From contig JAKOVL010000145.1 in assembly GCA_029782095.1 (NCBI GenBank), positions 1 through 36,369 of the forward strand: DNA of 36,369 bases. The letters run 5' to 3'. Made by a program: the position numbers and the translations under genes. The first letter of the stretch is position 1. Every line of letters begins with the position of its first letter. This DNA is from Bacillota bacterium (lineage in GTDB: Bacteria; Bacillota; Dethiobacteria; DTU022). Under the pieces are notes generated by a model. The model was not told the origin of the DNA and did not search any database. It saw nothing but the letters and a program-made list of their open reading frames with translations. Positions 1 to 7,643 of this stretch are shown here, piece by piece.

Positions 1-379
1 GCAGGCTCACCGACATAAACTGGGGTGTATAGATCTCTTTTATCAGCTTATAGAGGGTCATATTGCTCCTCACCAGGCGTGCGCCCCGCAAAAAGTTGTT
101 AATTTTTAGATAGGCAGTAAGGAGGATGGACAGGGCCAGCAAGATCCAGAGCAGCGCCTTATAGGGTGCAGGAACAGCGGCAAAGGCGCCGTAGTGTTCA
201 ATGAGAAGGTGGAAGGCTGCGGTAAAAAGGGCGATCAATATGCCGCCGATAAGCAATACGCCTCGCAAAAGGCCGCTGGCATCAAAAAAGCGAAAGATGC
301 TGCTGCTCTTGAGAAAAGCTTCCTTAATTGCGGTCAAATCGGAGAGCACTGCACGCAGGTCGGGGGATTCCTTCTCCAT
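1..379 (-). CDS. Membrane protein, N-terminal part (cut by window edge)
   Basis: Reading leftwards from ATG at 379 gives 126 open residues beginning MEKESPDLRAVLSDL, with no stop before the window edge. A GAGGTGA ribosome binding site lies 5-6 bases upstream. After a charged start of about 35 residues there are two hydrophobic segments (about residues 39-60 and 74-92), then a basic stretch (KINNFLRGARLVR), as in a small integral membrane protein with a cytoplasmic tail. I do not recognise the family. Nothing in the visible part shows catalytic residues. It reads in the same direction as the pepF pair but is separated from it by 300 bases, so co-transcription is uncertain. Confidence 0.7.
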   Translation of the reverse strand, partial: MEKESPDLRAVLSDLTAIKEAFLKSSSIFRFFDASGLLRGVLLIGGILIALFTAAFHLLIEHYGAFAAVPAPYKALLWILLALSILLTAYLKINNFLRGARLVRSNMTLYKLIKEIYTPQFMSVSL

Positions 380-679
380 GGCGCTCACCTCATGAATATT
401 GTTTATGGCATAAACTTATTTATATTGTAATGTATGTTCCCAGCCCTGTCAAACCTCGCTTGATTTTATCCGACCTTTCCCTGGTGGCCGAGAGGCGGCC
501 GTGAGCCAAGGGACGATGCAAATCAAGGGGACGGTGTCTTTGACTCATAATCCGATATCCAGTAGCGGCAGATAGAGCGGTCCACCGGGACAAGAAAGGT
601 GATGCATGTCCGGTGAGTGAACAGATCAATCCTGGATCTTTGTTTCGGCAGGTGTGAATGTACTTTAGGCTCCCCCCCT
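380..679. other. Intergenic region with a repeat-like GGGGACGGTGTCTTTGACTC segment
   Basis: No supportable gene was found. The segment 523-546 (TCAAGGGGACGGTGTCTTTG then ACTC) resembles the short sequence that often flanks REP-associated tyrosine (IS200-like) transposase genes in Clostridia, judged from memory of the pattern only. No transposase is present, so at most this is a solitary terminal fragment. An open frame on the minus strand here lacks a ribosome binding site and is Arg/His rich. Confidence 0.35.
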
Positions 680-2488
680 TTACAGGGCTTGCTCTAGCTT
701 CCCGACCAGGCGGTCGAACAGGGCCACGGTTTCTTCCAGGGGGGCGGGGCTCTCCATGTCCACCCCGGCCTCTTTAAGAATATCCAGAGTGTAGCCGGCA
801 CTGCCCTTCTTGAGAAATTCAAGGTAGCGCCGCCGCGCCCCGGCAGACCCCGCCAGCAGGGCTTTGCCCAGGTACGTGCCCGCGGCAAAGCCGGTGACAT
901 ACTTGTAGACATAAAAGTTGTAGTAAAAGTGCGGGATGCGGGCCCATTCAATGCCCAGCAGGTCGTCGGCGGCAAAATCAGGGCCGTAATAACGCCTGTT
1001 TAATTCCAGCCAGCAGGCGCTAAGCTTGTCGGCGGTGAGGGCTTCACCCTTTTCCGCCAGGTTGTGCATAGACAGCTCAAACTCGGCAAAAAGGGTCTGG
1101 CGGTAAAAGGTGGCCCTGATCCCTTCGAGGTAGCGGTTGATGATGGCCGCTTTCTGCTCAGGGGGAGATGTTTTGAGAAGATGCTCCACCAGCAGGGTCT
1201 CGTTGGTGGTGGAGGCCACCTCGGCGGAAAAGATGGTGTAATTGGCGTAGACAAAAGGCTGCGTGCCCCGGGAATAGTGGCTGTGCATGGAGTGGCCCAG
1301 TTCGTGGGCCAGGGTAAAAACATCATCGAGGGTCCCGGTAAAATTCAATAGAATGTAGGGCGGGCTGGTATAGGTGCCGTAGGAATAGCCGCCGGGTGTC
1401 TTGCCCTTGTTTTCAAAAACATCGATCCAGCCTCCGCTTAAGGCTTCCTTTACCGTAGAGCAATACTCCTCCCCCAGCGGCTGCAGCGCTTCCAGCACAA
1501 GCGCTGCCGCTTCCTCGTAGGTATATCTCCGATCCGGAGTCCCCGTCAGGGAGGGATAAAGATCATAAAAATGAACTTTCTCCAGCTGCAGCGCTCTCTT
1601 TTTTAAGGCAACATAGCGGTGCAGCGGGGTCAGGTTCCGGTTGACCGTATCGATCACATTATGGTAGACACTGGTGGGGATATTGTCCCGGTCCAGGGAA
1701 TAGGCCAGGACGGAGGGGTAGCGGCGCACCCGGGACAAAAAGAGGTTTTTTTTCACCTCGGTGCCGAGAGCTGCGGCAAAGGTATTGCGGAAGTTATTAT
1801 AGGTAGAGAACATGCCGTTAAAGGCATCGCGGCGCACCCGCCGGTTCTGCGACTGTAGAAAACTGAGGTAGCGGCCATGGGTCAGCGCCACCTCCTGGCC
1901 GTTTGCATCGCGGATGGTGGGAAAAGTGAGGTCAGCGTTGCTGAGCATGTTGAAAAAGTTTGCCGGCCCCTGCAGCACCTCGCCGGCCAGGGACAGCAGT
2001 TCTTCCTCTTTGCTGGAAAGAACATGGTCTTTTAAACGGGTTAGATCGCGGAGGTGATGCCGGTAAAGGGCCAGTTCACTGCTCTGCATAAACGAATCCA
2101 TCACCTCTGCCTCAACGGCCAGGATCTCCGGAACAATAAATGATAGGGCCGCTGCGGCTTCCGCCGCCAGGCCCCGGGCCCTGTCCGCCAGCTCTTGGTA
2201 TTTCTCCCTGGTGTTGTCCTCATCCCGGCGCATTTTAGCATAGGCATAAAGCTTCTCCACCAGCATTTCAATTTCGTCCCTTAACTGCAAAACCCTCAAT
2301 AGGGCTGCCGGTGAGTGGCCCAAGGTGCCCTTAAGCTCCGCTGCCTGGGGCAGCAGGGCGCGTACTTTTTTAAAATCCTCCTCCCAGAGGGCATCGTGCT
2401 CATACATCAGCTCCAGCTTCCACTTGTATTGCGCGGGAATGCTTTCGCGCAGGGGCAGGCTCCCCCGGTCATTTGCCCGCTCGCTCAT
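680..2488 (-). CDS. pepF: Oligoendopeptidase F, M3B family zinc peptidase
   Basis: Cytoplasmic zinc metallopeptidase that cuts short oligopeptides, typically 7-17 residues in known PepF enzymes. The protein is 602 residues, the usual PepF length. The N-terminal half is helical (PepF N-domain). The catalytic motif AHELGHSMHS is near residue 395, supplying the two zinc histidines and the catalytic glutamate, and SAEVASTTNE about 24 residues later provides the third zinc ligand. Two in-frame ATGs exist, at 2494 and 2488. AAAGGAG lies only one base before the first but seven bases before the second, so 2488 is preferred. It lies 81 bases downstream of the metallo-beta-lactamase-fold gene on the same strand and is probably co-transcribed with it. 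Identification is firm; the physiological substrate is unknown. Confidence 0.95.
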   Translation of the reverse strand: MSERANDRGSLPLRESIPAQYKWKLELMYEHDALWEEDFKKVRALLPQAAELKGTLGHSPAALLRVLQLRDEIEMLVEKLYAYAKMRRDEDNTREKYQELADRARGLAAEAAAALSFIVPEILAVEAEVMDSFMQSSELALYRHHLRDLTRLKDHVLSSKEEELLSLAGEVLQGPANFFNMLSNADLTFPTIRDANGQEVALTHGRYLSFLQSQNRRVRRDAFNGMFSTYNNFRNTFAAALGTEVKKNLFLSRVRRYPSVLAYSLDRDNIPTSVYHNVIDTVNRNLTPLHRYVALKKRALQLEKVHFYDLYPSLTGTPDRRYTYEEAAALVLEALQPLGEEYCSTVKEALSGGWIDVFENKGKTPGGYSYGTYTSPPYILLNFTGTLDDVFTLAHELGHSMHSHYSRGTQPFVYANYTIFSAEVASTTNETLLVEHLLKTSPPEQKAAIINRYLEGIRATFYRQTLFAEFELSMHNLAEKGEALTADKLSACWLELNRRYYGPDFAADDLLGIEWARIPHFYYNFYVYKYVTGFAAGTYLGKALLAGSAGARRRYLEFLKKGSAGYTLDILKEAGVDMESPAPLEETVALFDRLVGKLEQAL

Positions 2489-2569
2489 GGTCATGCTCCT
2501 TTCTCCCGGCCGCAGAAAGCGCGGCCTGCTGCCAGTAGTGATGTGCTTTCGGCGTCGTTTCCATTACAG

Positions 2570-3571
2570 TTACAGTGGGCCGGGGATGCTCCGGGCCAGG
2601 GAAAATTGAATCTGTTCACCCTCCATTTTTCTTTCCACCAGGCCCTCCTCTTCCAGGTACTTGAGATGGGCTATGGCTTCGCCCGTGGCAAACCATTTTT
2701 GCATAATCGGAAAATCGCTCCAGTCATCGGCGACGATATCCCACTGCATGAGGGAGGCGATCTGGTAAGCGCTGCCGGGGCCGGCGCTTTCTAAAATCTG
2801 CAGTACTTCCTCGAGCCTCTGCCGGTGATGGTTTTTCAGTTCATCAATTCTTTGCCGGCAATCGGTGATGATCCGGCGATGCCCGGGCAGAACCAGGTCG
2901 ATATCCATGCCGTAAATTTTGTCCAGGCTTTCCAAATAATCGCGCAGCGGGTTGCCCAGGTCGTCCCAGGAGGAGATGTTCGGAGTAATATCCCCAAGGA
3001 TATGATCGCCTGAAATTAAAAATTTATGCTGCGGTTCAAAGAGGCACATATGCCCCCGGGTGTGGCCGGGAGTCTGCACGCATTTAAAGTTGTATGCCCC
3101 GGCGGAGATGGTATCTCCATCCTGGATCAGTGTCAGGTCCACCGGGCCTTTGGGACTGTAGCGATTGCCCGGGTGCTTCTCCAGGGCGCTGCTCAGCTCG
3201 GCTGTCGAAAAGCCGTGCTTAATGGCCTCCAGGTATAGTTCCTGCCAGAGGTGCTTATTTTGAATCACCTCGGCATCGGGACGGTTGAAATAAACGCGCG
3301 ATGCGGCGGAGGCCAGTTCACCGACCAGCCCCGAATGGTCGGCATGGAGGTGGGTGATAAAAAAATCGGTCCGCTCCAGTTCGATGGACAGTTCATCCAG
3401 GGCCGACGTCAGGGCGGCCATGCACTCTTTACGGTTCATCCCGGTATCCACAACCAGGTTCCTCTCACCCCTGATGACATATGAATTGGTAGCCTTGAGG
3501 GGGTTGCGGGGCAGAGGAACTTCGATGCGAAACAGTTGTGGCAGCACTTCTTCCATAACCGGCCTGCTCAA
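2570..3571 (-). CDS. Metallo-beta-lactamase-fold hydrolase with C-terminal winged-helix-like domain
   Basis: A 333-residue MBL-fold protein. The metal motif THLHADHS (H74, H76, D78, H79) is intact, followed by the third metal histidine in TPGHTRGHM (about residue 175), the bridging aspartate in LISGDH and the last histidine in LPGHRR. This set matches glyoxalase II-like or LACTB2-like hydrolases rather than true beta-lactamases. The last 90 residues look like the helical winged-helix tail common in this subgroup, ending in a lysine/glutamate-rich strand. The TTG at 3571 has AAGGA 11 bases upstream. The ATG at 3556 gives a 328-residue version with a poorer site, so the start is uncertain. Substrate unknown. 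It precedes pepF and likely forms an operon with it. Confidence 0.85.
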   Translation of the reverse strand: MSRPVMEEVLPQLFRIEVPLPRNPLKATNSYVIRGERNLVVDTGMNRKECMAALTSALDELSIELERTDFFITHLHADHSGLVGELASAASRVYFNRPDAEVIQNKHLWQELYLEAIKHGFSTAELSSALEKHPGNRYSPKGPVDLTLIQDGDTISAGAYNFKCVQTPGHTRGHMCLFEPQHKFLISGDHILGDITPNISSWDDLGNPLRDYLESLDKIYGMDIDLVLPGHRRIITDCRQRIDELKNHHRQRLEEVLQILESAGPGSAYQIASLMQWDIVADDWSDFPIMQKWFATGEAIAHLKYLEEEGLVERKMEGEQIQFSLARSIPGPL

Positions 3572-4276
3572 GTAAGATCACGTCCTTTGGCTTATTGGGC
3601 AAGTATGCCTCGGGATATAATTCTTGATCATCTTGATAAATCCTACCGCAAGCTGAGATGATTGCCGTTTCCCTCCTTTAGCTTATCCCGGCGGCCATAT
3701 GATTTGGCACGGGACATTTTTTCTGCCACGGCATTTACATAATGGCAACTGTTTCCTGAAAAGGGTTTCAAGGGTGCACGGCGTATCAATAATAAAAGAA
3801 TGATATGCAGGGTCAAACCACCAGCAGGGGCGAGGGCGGATAAAAGGCCAGGACTGGGTCTTCGTCCCCGTAAAAGAACTCCTTTCGGTGGCTGCCTCTC
3901 CACGGCGCTGCCGTCGCCAGTTTCATCATTTTCCGGCACAGTGTAAGTACAGGATAAAGCCGTAAAAGAGGAGCATACCCGACAGTATGCACCTGTTTGC
4001 CACCCATCTTGACATGGCCATCGCCCCTTTGTCCCGGGCGGTGGGCCCCCTGCCCACTGGAGCCACGGTGCGGCTGGATACCGGGATACCTCTCTCCGCT
4101 TCCCCGCCGTACCGGGCCGGCCGCCATACCGATTTCCTCCTGGACATCGGGTTTCAGGTTCAACCGGGAACCTGGCCAATCAGGGCGGTGGGGGATAAAT
4201 TTTTTTGAATAAGGATTCAACTTCATATTTGTAAGATAATCAAATCAAGTGCGTCTTATGGGTAGGAGGTGAAAGG
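3572..4276. other. Long intergenic region without a convincing gene
   Basis: About 700 bases separate the leftward MBL gene from the rightward sigma factor. Several overlapping frames are open on both strands because GC content is high, but none has both a good ribosome binding site and recognisable sequence. The best is a 73-residue minus-strand frame (3926-4147), listed separately. The last 80 bases before the sigma gene are AT-rich and probably hold its promoter. I could not pick clear -35 and -10 boxes. Confidence 0.5.
3926..4147 (-). CDS. Possible small membrane protein (doubtful)
   Basis: A 73-residue frame starting MSRRKSVWRPARYGGE and ending in a hydrophobic stretch (CILSGMLLFYGFILYLHCAGK). 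Third positions are GC-rich and the composition is more protein-like than the two competing frames. However, no clear ribosome binding site precedes the ATG, and two other frames are also open across the same bases. The middle (VSSRTVAPVGRG, TARDKG) loosely recalls small acid-soluble spore proteins, but the match is too weak to name. It may be a relic. Confidence 0.2.
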   Translation of the reverse strand: MSRRKSVWRPARYGGEAERGIPVSSRTVAPVGRGPTARDKGAMAMSRWVANRCILSGMLLFYGFILYLHCAGK

Positions 4277-4762
4277 GTGGCGGAGTTCGAGGATACATAT
4301 AACCTTTATTTTAAAGATGTTTTTTTATATATCTACAGCTTATCCGGTGATCAACATATTGCAGAAGATATCACCTCCGAAACATTTTTAAAGGCCATTC
4401 AATCGATCGACAGTTTCAAAGGAAATTGTGACATACGGGTATGGTTATGCCAGATTGCAAAAAACAGCTACTTTTCTTATCTGCGCAAGATCAGGAAGCT
4501 TGTAGATATGGAGGCGCTTCCGGAAAAAGCAGCTGACCATGATGTGGAGCAAATCATAACCTCAGCGGAAACATCCATGCAAATTCACGAAGTTCTCCAT
4601 AATCTTGGCGAACCTTACAAAGAGGTGTTTACACTGCGCGTTTTTGCAGAGTTGAGTTTTAAGCAGATCGCCCATCTTTTTGGGAAAAGTGAGAACTGGG
4701 CTTGCGTCACCTTTCACCGGGCCAGGATTAAGATTAAAGAACGAATGGAGGATTACAGATGA
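4277..4762 (+). CDS. ECF-type RNA polymerase sigma factor
   Basis: A 161-residue sigma-70 family protein. Residues about 5-70 form region 2 (core-binding and -10 recognition; AEDITSETFLKAI is the typical region 2 signature). Residues about 105-157 form region 4 with a helix-turn-helix (ELSFKQIAHLFGKSENWACVTFHRARIKIKE). Region 3 is missing, as in ECF sigma factors. The start is GTG at 4277 with GGAGGTGA upstream. The stop overlaps the next ATG by four bases (ATGA), so sigma and anti-sigma are translationally coupled. It probably directs a small envelope- or stress-related regulon and its own operon; the signal is unknown. Confidence 0.92.
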   Translation: MAEFEDTYNLYFKDVFLYIYSLSGDQHIAEDITSETFLKAIQSIDSFKGNCDIRVWLCQIAKNSYFSYLRKIRKLVDMEALPEKAADHDVEQIITSAETSMQIHEVLHNLGEPYKEVFTLRVFAELSFKQIAHLFGKSENWACVTFHRARIKIKERMEDYR

Positions 4763-5670
4763 AAGCATCCTGTAATGTAATTAGAGACATTTTACCGTTA
4801 TACGTGGAGAATATGGCGAGTACCGATACACGCAAGATGGTGAAAAAACACGTTGATTCGTGTGAGAACTGCAGGAAACAGCTTGAGGAAATGAGTATCC
4901 CTCATAAACTGCCGGTAGATACCGATACGGCCCCTTTGAGAAAGCTGAAAGCTACTTTGCGGAAAAACAAAATCCATACAGTCATTTTCGCTGTAATGTT
5001 AACCCTGGCCGCCGCTATTGTGGCCATTGCATTCTTAAATGCTCCGAGATATCTATTCAACGAAAACACTGTCACCATAAAAGAGAACGCTGACGGAGCG
5101 GTGCTGGCTATATTCAGCGATGAGGTATCCGGATATCATATCCATCATTATCTTGCTGACAAAGGGCCCGGCTATGTATATCACATTACGACGTGGAATA
5201 GTATCTGGAGCAGGTATATACGTAAAAATCCCGCCAACAATACTGTTTTGAATCCCGATGGGCAAACAGTGGCCTCAGTATATTATTACATGCCTTACAG
5301 AAGTGGCGATAACTTGACCGCCGGAGCTGGTGATATCTTAATATACGGCCTGGACCAAAACCCGGATGGAGGTGTCCAAACCCTGCCAAGGGTCTTTTTA
5401 GCATACTATGTTTTCATGGCTGTGGCACTGGCTATATTGGGCTTAATAGCGATGTATCTATGGCGCCGCCATGAAAAAGCAAGAAACGTAATTTTAAAAA
5501 TACTTTTCCTGCCGGTAGCCTACCTCCTGGGCCACCTGTGCATCAAAGGTTTTTACCTTCCATCGTATTCAGCCACTCGCGACTTTTATGCCATTCTGCT
5601 CGTCACGATTCCGTCGTACATTGCTTTACTCTCCGCCACCTATCTGATCAAAGACTTTAAACGCGCCTGA
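4759..5670 (+). CDS. Membrane anti-sigma factor with N-terminal zinc finger
   Basis: A 303-residue partner of the upstream sigma factor. The N-terminus carries a zf-HC2-type anti-sigma zinc site (C5, H31, C35, C38 within HVDSCENC), expected to hold the sigma factor at the membrane. A first membrane segment lies at about residues 75-95 (IHTVIFAVMLTLAAAIVAIAF). An extracytoplasmic part of about 115 residues follows, then three more hydrophobic segments near the C-terminus (about 211-235, 243-265, 272-292). The four-segment layout with an external loop suggests signal sensing outside the cell. The ATG overlaps the sigma stop codon. Function follows from the family and coupling; what releases the sigma factor is unknown. 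Confidence 0.85.
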   Translation: MKASCNVIRDILPLYVENMASTDTRKMVKKHVDSCENCRKQLEEMSIPHKLPVDTDTAPLRKLKATLRKNKIHTVIFAVMLTLAAAIVAIAFLNAPRYLFNENTVTIKENADGAVLAIFSDEVSGYHIHHYLADKGPGYVYHITTWNSIWSRYIRKNPANNTVLNPDGQTVASVYYYMPYRSGDNLTAGAGDILIYGLDQNPDGGVQTLPRVFLAYYVFMAVALAILGLIAMYLWRRHEKARNVILKILFLPVAYLLGHLCIKGFYLPSYSATRDFYAILLVTIPSYIALLSATYLIKDFKRA

Positions 5671-5821
5671 TGATTAGCCATCAAGTTTTAGTAAATGTAA
5701 ATTATGAGGCGCCAGTGGATTATTTGTCCATTGGCACTTCTACTGCAAACGACTAAATGAAACCCCCTTACACATGGCTTTAGTGTTTGGGACCAAAAAA
5801 AATATTCTGGGAGGACTAAAG

Positions 5822-5878
5822 ATGAAGGATTTCCTTTTCCCTGAAGCAAGCAGGCGTCGGCCACATAATTGCCCATAA
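5822..5878 (+). CDS. Possible 18-residue small ORF
   Basis: ATG at 5822 is preceded by GGGAGG with seven bases spacing and encodes MKDFLFPEASRRRPHNCP before TAA. The ribosome binding site is the main support. It could be a leader peptide or the beginning of a decayed gene, since nothing similar continues after the stop. It lies upstream of the predicted liv promoter, so it is not part of the liv leader transcript unless transcription starts earlier. Confidence 0.25.
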   Translation: MKDFLFPEASRRRPHNCP

Positions 5879-5971
5879 CTTCTCTTAACGTTCATAACCG
5901 GCTATCAATCGACCGAGACTTTTAAAAAAGCAGACCGAGGCGCTAAAATAAACTCCGGTAGCGTCATGGAT

Positions 5972-5999
5972 TTAACATAAAAACTAAATTTTCTAAAAT
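5972..5999 (+). promoter_or_regulatory. Predicted sigma-A promoter of the liv operon
   Basis: TTAACA at 5972-5977, 16-base spacer, TAAAAT at 5994-5999. This is the best promoter-like pair in the AT-rich part of the leader and would give a 5' leader of about 255 bases before livK. Predicted by eye only. Confidence 0.45.
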
Positions 6000-6006
6000 A
6001 GAAAGG

Positions 6007-6035
6007 ATATTCGGCAATAATAGCGAATATTTTTT
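6007..6035 (+). promoter_or_regulatory. Dyad ATATTCG-N10-CGAATAT followed by T tract
   Basis: A perfect 7-bp inverted repeat (6007-6013 and 6024-6030) is followed by five further T residues. It begins only about eight bases after the predicted -10 box, so it covers the expected transcription start. That position suits a repressor operator better than a terminator. Alternatively it could terminate a transcript entering from the anti-sigma side. Confidence 0.4.
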
Positions 6036-6262
6036 AAGCACTAATTTATGGCGAGACACAAGTGAAAGAGAACACAGGCTGCAGAAGAAGCGCTTCGAAG
6101 GCCTGTGTTGACCGCGAAGGGGGTGGTCTATTAATACACCTGGCGAGCGGTACTTATAGCAGTTGATGCAGGAGAAGTGCCGGCCGCCGCCCTTGCTGCT
6201 GGAGCGGCCGGAAGTGGAGGATTCAATATTAACCTGGGGGAGGTCATAGAAAGGTGTTTAAA

Positions 6263-7435
6263 ATGAAAAAAAACTGGTTGCTAGTGCTGGTAGCCGTACT
6301 GTTCGCTTTTGCCGTTTTCGGCTGCGGCGGGGAAGAGGAAGCCGGGGCCGGGGATGAGGGCGATACCATCGTCATCGGGCTCCAGGCGCCGCTCACAGGG
6401 GATTTTGCAGCTGAAGGCGAATGGGCCAGGCAATGTGTGGAAGTGGCCAAAGAGCTAATTAACCAAAAAGGCGGCGTTTTAGGAAAGCAAATTGAAATTG
6501 AAGTGGTAGACGACGCCTCGAACCCGAAAGACAGCGCCCTGGCTGCGCAAAGACTGATCTCGCAAGGGGTAAAGGCAGTCATTGCCTCCTACGGTTCCTC
6601 CGTCACCGCGCCTGCTGCCGACCTTTACGACGCGAACCAAGTTGTGTCGGTTGCCTATGGCGCAACCGCTGTCCGCCTGACGATGGAGGATGAGCGCCCC
6701 TATTTCTTCCGCACCTGCGGGCGTGACGACACCCAGTCTGAGTACTTCGCCGATTTTGCCATCAACACCCTTAAGGCGAAAACAATCGCCATCATGCACG
6801 ATAACCAGGACTACGGCAAGGGCGTTGCTGAGGACGCCAAGAAGTTCATCCAGCCCTACGTCGATTCCGGGGAAGTTGAAATTGTCTACTACGATGCGAT
6901 CACTCCGCAAGAAAGCGACTACTCCGCGGCTGTCAGTCAGATTAAGGAACTGAATCCCGACGTGTGGTTCTACACCGCCTACTATTCGGAAGCCGCCTTG
7001 CTGCTCAAGCAAGCCCGCGAAGCTGGCGTGGAAAGCATCTTCGTCGGCAACAACTCGGTTCCCACACCTGAATTTGAGAAGATCGCCGGTGTGGATGTAA
7101 TTGCCGGGTCGATCCACTTGAACGAGCCTATGCCGCAGTTCCTGACCTTCCCTGAATCCAAGGAATTCCTGGAGGCTTACCAGGCGAAGTACGGCGAACT
7201 GCCGGGCTCCATTTGGGCTGTCTATGCCGCCGACGCACTCAATGCCCTCGCCGCAGCCATTGAGCAGGCAGGGTCTGTTGATCCCGATGCGGTAGCGGCA
7301 GCGATGCGCACCATGACTGATGCCAAGGGCATCACCGGTCCGCTGCTGTTCACCGAGCGCGGCGACAGAAAAGATATTCCTTACTACGCCTACATCTACA
7401 ATGAGAACGGCGAATTGGAGCTCTACCAGCCGTAA
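6263..7435 (+). CDS. livK: Branched-chain amino-acid ABC transporter substrate-binding lipoprotein
   Basis: A 390-residue periplasmic-binding fold type I protein (Peripla_BP_6, LivK/LivJ group). The signal peptide MKKNWLLVLVAVLFAFAVFGC ends in a lipobox, so the mature protein is anchored by a lipidated cysteine outside the membrane. The start of the fold, TIVIGLQAPLTGDFA, is typical. Start choice: GTG at 6254 or ATG at 6263. AAAGG lies eight bases before the ATG, and the lipoprotein signal begins there, so ATG is preferred. It is first in the order livK-livH-livMG-livF, so it delivers substrate to the encoded permease. The ligand could be Leu/Ile/Val, another amino acid, an amide or a short organic acid; sequence alone does not decide. 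Confidence 0.93.
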   Translation: MKKNWLLVLVAVLFAFAVFGCGGEEEAGAGDEGDTIVIGLQAPLTGDFAAEGEWARQCVEVAKELINQKGGVLGKQIEIEVVDDASNPKDSALAAQRLISQGVKAVIASYGSSVTAPAADLYDANQVVSVAYGATAVRLTMEDERPYFFRTCGRDDTQSEYFADFAINTLKAKTIAIMHDNQDYGKGVAEDAKKFIQPYVDSGEVEIVYYDAITPQESDYSAAVSQIKELNPDVWFYTAYYSEAALLLKQAREAGVESIFVGNNSVPTPEFEKIAGVDVIAGSIHLNEPMPQFLTFPESKEFLEAYQAKYGELPGSIWAVYAADALNALAAAIEQAGSVDPDAVAAAMRTMTDAKGITGPLLFTERGDRKDIPYYAYIYNENGELELYQP

Positions 7436-7486
7436 GGGAAACCTTCAGCCCTAAGGCGGCCCGCCTTTAATGGAGGCTTGCCACCT

Positions 7487-7539
7487 GCAGGGATGCCCTC
7501 CCCTCACCCAGCACATCGAGGCAAAGGAGGGCACCCTGC
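7487..7539 (+). repeat. Stable intercistronic hairpin between livK and livH
   Basis: GCAGGGATGCCCTCC (7487-7501) pairs with GGAGGGCACCCTGC (7526-7539): 14 base pairs with a single bulged A and a 24-base loop. No T tract follows, so it is not a classic terminator. In binding-protein operons such hairpins commonly protect the upstream mRNA and let the binding protein be made in excess over the membrane components. Confidence 0.6.
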
Positions 7540-7643
7540 GGGGTTGAACAAAAATAATATTCTCGGCCTGGCTTGGAGACCTGTGCGCCTTCCCGTTGAG
7601 CATAAAGGGATACCAGTGGCATAGGAGAGGAGGAGCATCCGCC

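Larger units (their letters stand above)
5671..6262. other. Long liv leader region with promoter, dyads and hairpins
   Basis: The region holds an imperfect hairpin (GCCAGTGGA/TCCATTGGC, about 5711-5737) after the anti-sigma gene, an 18-codon reading frame with a good ribosome binding site (5822-5878), and a sigma-A-like promoter (5972-5999) with a dyad just downstream. It also holds a 9-bp perfect inverted repeat AACACAGGC/GCCTGTGTT near 6072-6110 and an 8-bp perfect repeat CCGGCCGC/GCGGCCGG near 6180-6214. No known riboswitch consensus or T-box motif was recognised. Confidence 0.5.

Noticed and set aside
3643-4226. Three overlapping minus-strand frames, one hinting at a small spore protein
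   Set aside because: Only short and frame-split resemblance to spore protein motifs; no consistent single frame or binding site.
6040-6250. T-box leader before livK
   Set aside because: The T-box core sequence and specifier architecture were not found.
6125-6265. Small frame reading VLIAVDAGEVPAAALAAGAA before livK
   Set aside because: No start codon and overlaps the hairpin CCGGCCGC/GCGGCCGG; the Ala-rich text follows from GC-rich palindrome sequence.
6479-7117. Minus-strand frame of 212 residues over livK
   Set aside because: Antisense to livK, which has a signal peptide and family matches; no ribosome binding site.
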